5,922 nt of DNA from the NCBI GenBank assembly GCA_035291605.1, contig DATDRS010000454.1, positions 1 through 5,922 of the forward strand. The letters are read 5' to 3'. Both the position numbers and the translations under genes were made by a program. Origin of the DNA: DATDRS01 sp035291605 (GTDB lineage Bacteria > Chloroflexota > Anaerolineae > Anaerolineales > UBA6663). The first letter of the stretch is position 1; every line of letters starts with the position of its first letter. This document shows positions 5,420 through 5,922 of the stretch, in pieces. The notes below the pieces were generated by a model. That model was not told where the DNA came from and did no database searches. It worked only from the letters and a program-made list of their open reading frames with translations.

Positions 5420-5712
5420 TTCGAGTCGTGCTCCCGCATCATCTGCGGACGCTGGCGGGTGTCGGCAAAGAGGTTGAACTTCAGGTTGAAGGGCCAGCGA
5501 CGCTGGGCTCGGTATTGGACGCACTGGAGGCCCAGTATCCGATGCTATGCGGGACGATCCGCGATCACGTCACGCAACAGCGTCGGCCCTTCATTAGGTT
5601 CTTCGCCTGCGGGCGGGATCTGTCTCACGAGCCGCCGGATGCTCCACTGCCCGACGCGGTGGCGCTGGGCGCAGAGCCTTTTCGGATTGTGGGGGCCATG
5701 GCTGGAGGCTAG
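5416..5712 (+). CDS. MoaD/ThiS-like ubiquitin-fold protein with C-terminal Gly-Gly
   Basis: A 98-residue protein. The ATG at 5416 overlaps the upstream TGA in the sequence ATGA, so translation is probably coupled to the propeller gene. The N-terminus MIRVVLPHHLRTLAGVGKEV, the helix TLGSVLDALEAQYPML (29-44), the conserved-looking GTIRDH (46-51) and RPFIRFFACGRDLS (57-70), and the tail RIVGAMAGG fit a beta-grasp sulfur-carrier or ubiquitin-like protein. The C-terminus is exactly Gly-Gly, as in MoaD and ThiS after maturation, where it is adenylated and thiocarboxylated by an E1-like enzyme. No moaE, thiG or E1-like (MoeB/ThiF) gene is present in the window, so a role in molybdopterin or thiamine synthesis is not supported by context. 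Partnership with the propeller protein is inferred from the overlap. Confidence 0.88.
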   Translation: MIRVVLPHHLRTLAGVGKEVELQVEGPATLGSVLDALEAQYPMLCGTIRDHVTQQRRPFIRFFACGRDLSHEPPDAPLPDAVALGAEPFRIVGAMAGG

Positions 5713-5748
5713 ACGCTGGCAGACGGAAGTGCTTACAGGAGCTTCAGA

Positions 5749-5922
5749 ATGATGAACAAAGGATTCATCGCTAAAGCAACAATCACCATCAACTCTCCCG
5801 TGCCAAGAGTGTGGGACGCACTGACCAACCCGGACCTCATCAAGCAGTATCTGTTTGGCACGCAAGTGACAACCGATTGGAAGGTGGGTAGCTCCATAAC
5901 TTACAAGGGTATATGGGAAGGT
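5749..5922 (+). CDS. SRPBCC / AHSA1-like (START-fold) protein, N-terminal part
   Basis: The first 58 codons of a gene running past the window end. Two adjacent ATGs occur (5749, 5752); AGGAG at 5737-5741 lies 7 nt before the first, which is preferred. The sequence ATITINSPVPRVWDALTNPD, LIKQYLFGT, a WKVGSSITYKG stretch and the final WEG match the beginning of the AHSA1/SRPBCC ligand-binding fold (often annotated as Aha1-domain or polyketide cyclase-like). Such small proteins bind hydrophobic ligands; no ligand can be named. It starts 36 nt after the MoaD-like stop on the same strand and may be the last visible member of the operon. Confidence 0.88.
   Translation, partial: MMNKGFIAKATITINSPVPRVWDALTNPDLIKQYLFGTQVTTDWKVGSSITYKGIWEG

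Overview
The window looks like a moderately GC-rich, free-living bacterial chromosome. A member of the Chloroflexota is my best guess. This is an inference from gene content: a BNR-repeat protein next to a MoaD-like protein, small VOC, DinB and SRPBCC proteins, ISAs1 and group II intron debris, and a GAAC-N4-GTTC box. No rRNA or other phylogenetic marker is present, so the assignment is tentative. No tRNA, rRNA or CRISPR array was seen.

Left part (1-1369, + strand). The 3' end of a TSUP-family (TauE/SafE-like) membrane transporter is followed by a short intergenic region. That region holds two facing arrays of degenerate heptamers. A complete DUF4432 (aldose 1-epimerase-like) gene follows.

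Middle part (about 1440-2920). This is a graveyard of mobile-element and gene fragments. On the minus strand lies the 3' portion of a group II intron: a frameshifted maturase/HNH tail and, just beyond its stop codon, a recognisable domain V. Abutting it on the plus strand is a fragment of a large regulatory P-loop ATPase that retains its Walker A motif. This is joined directly to the C-terminal portion of an ISAs1-family transposase carrying a stop codon and several frameshifts. None of these is functional as a protein gene.

Right part (about 2997-5922, + strand). A strong sigma-70-type promoter (TTGACA, 17-nt spacer, TATTCT) has a LexA-like GAAC-N4-GTTC element filling the end of its spacer. 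It precedes six closely packed codirectional genes: a small helix-hairpin-helix protein, a PhnB-like VOC protein, a DinB-fold protein, a cytosolic BNR/Asp-box beta-propeller, a MoaD/ThiS-like ubiquitin-fold protein ending in Gly-Gly, and an SRPBCC (AHSA1-like) protein cut by the window end. Gaps are 22, 45, 14, -4 (ATGA overlap) and 36 nt, so the set may be one operon. The tightest link is DinB, propeller and MoaD-like protein. A plausible but unproven reading is a stress-inducible operon of small binding or detoxification domains. The propeller/ubiquitin-like pair, whose function is unknown, is the most interesting protein-level feature.
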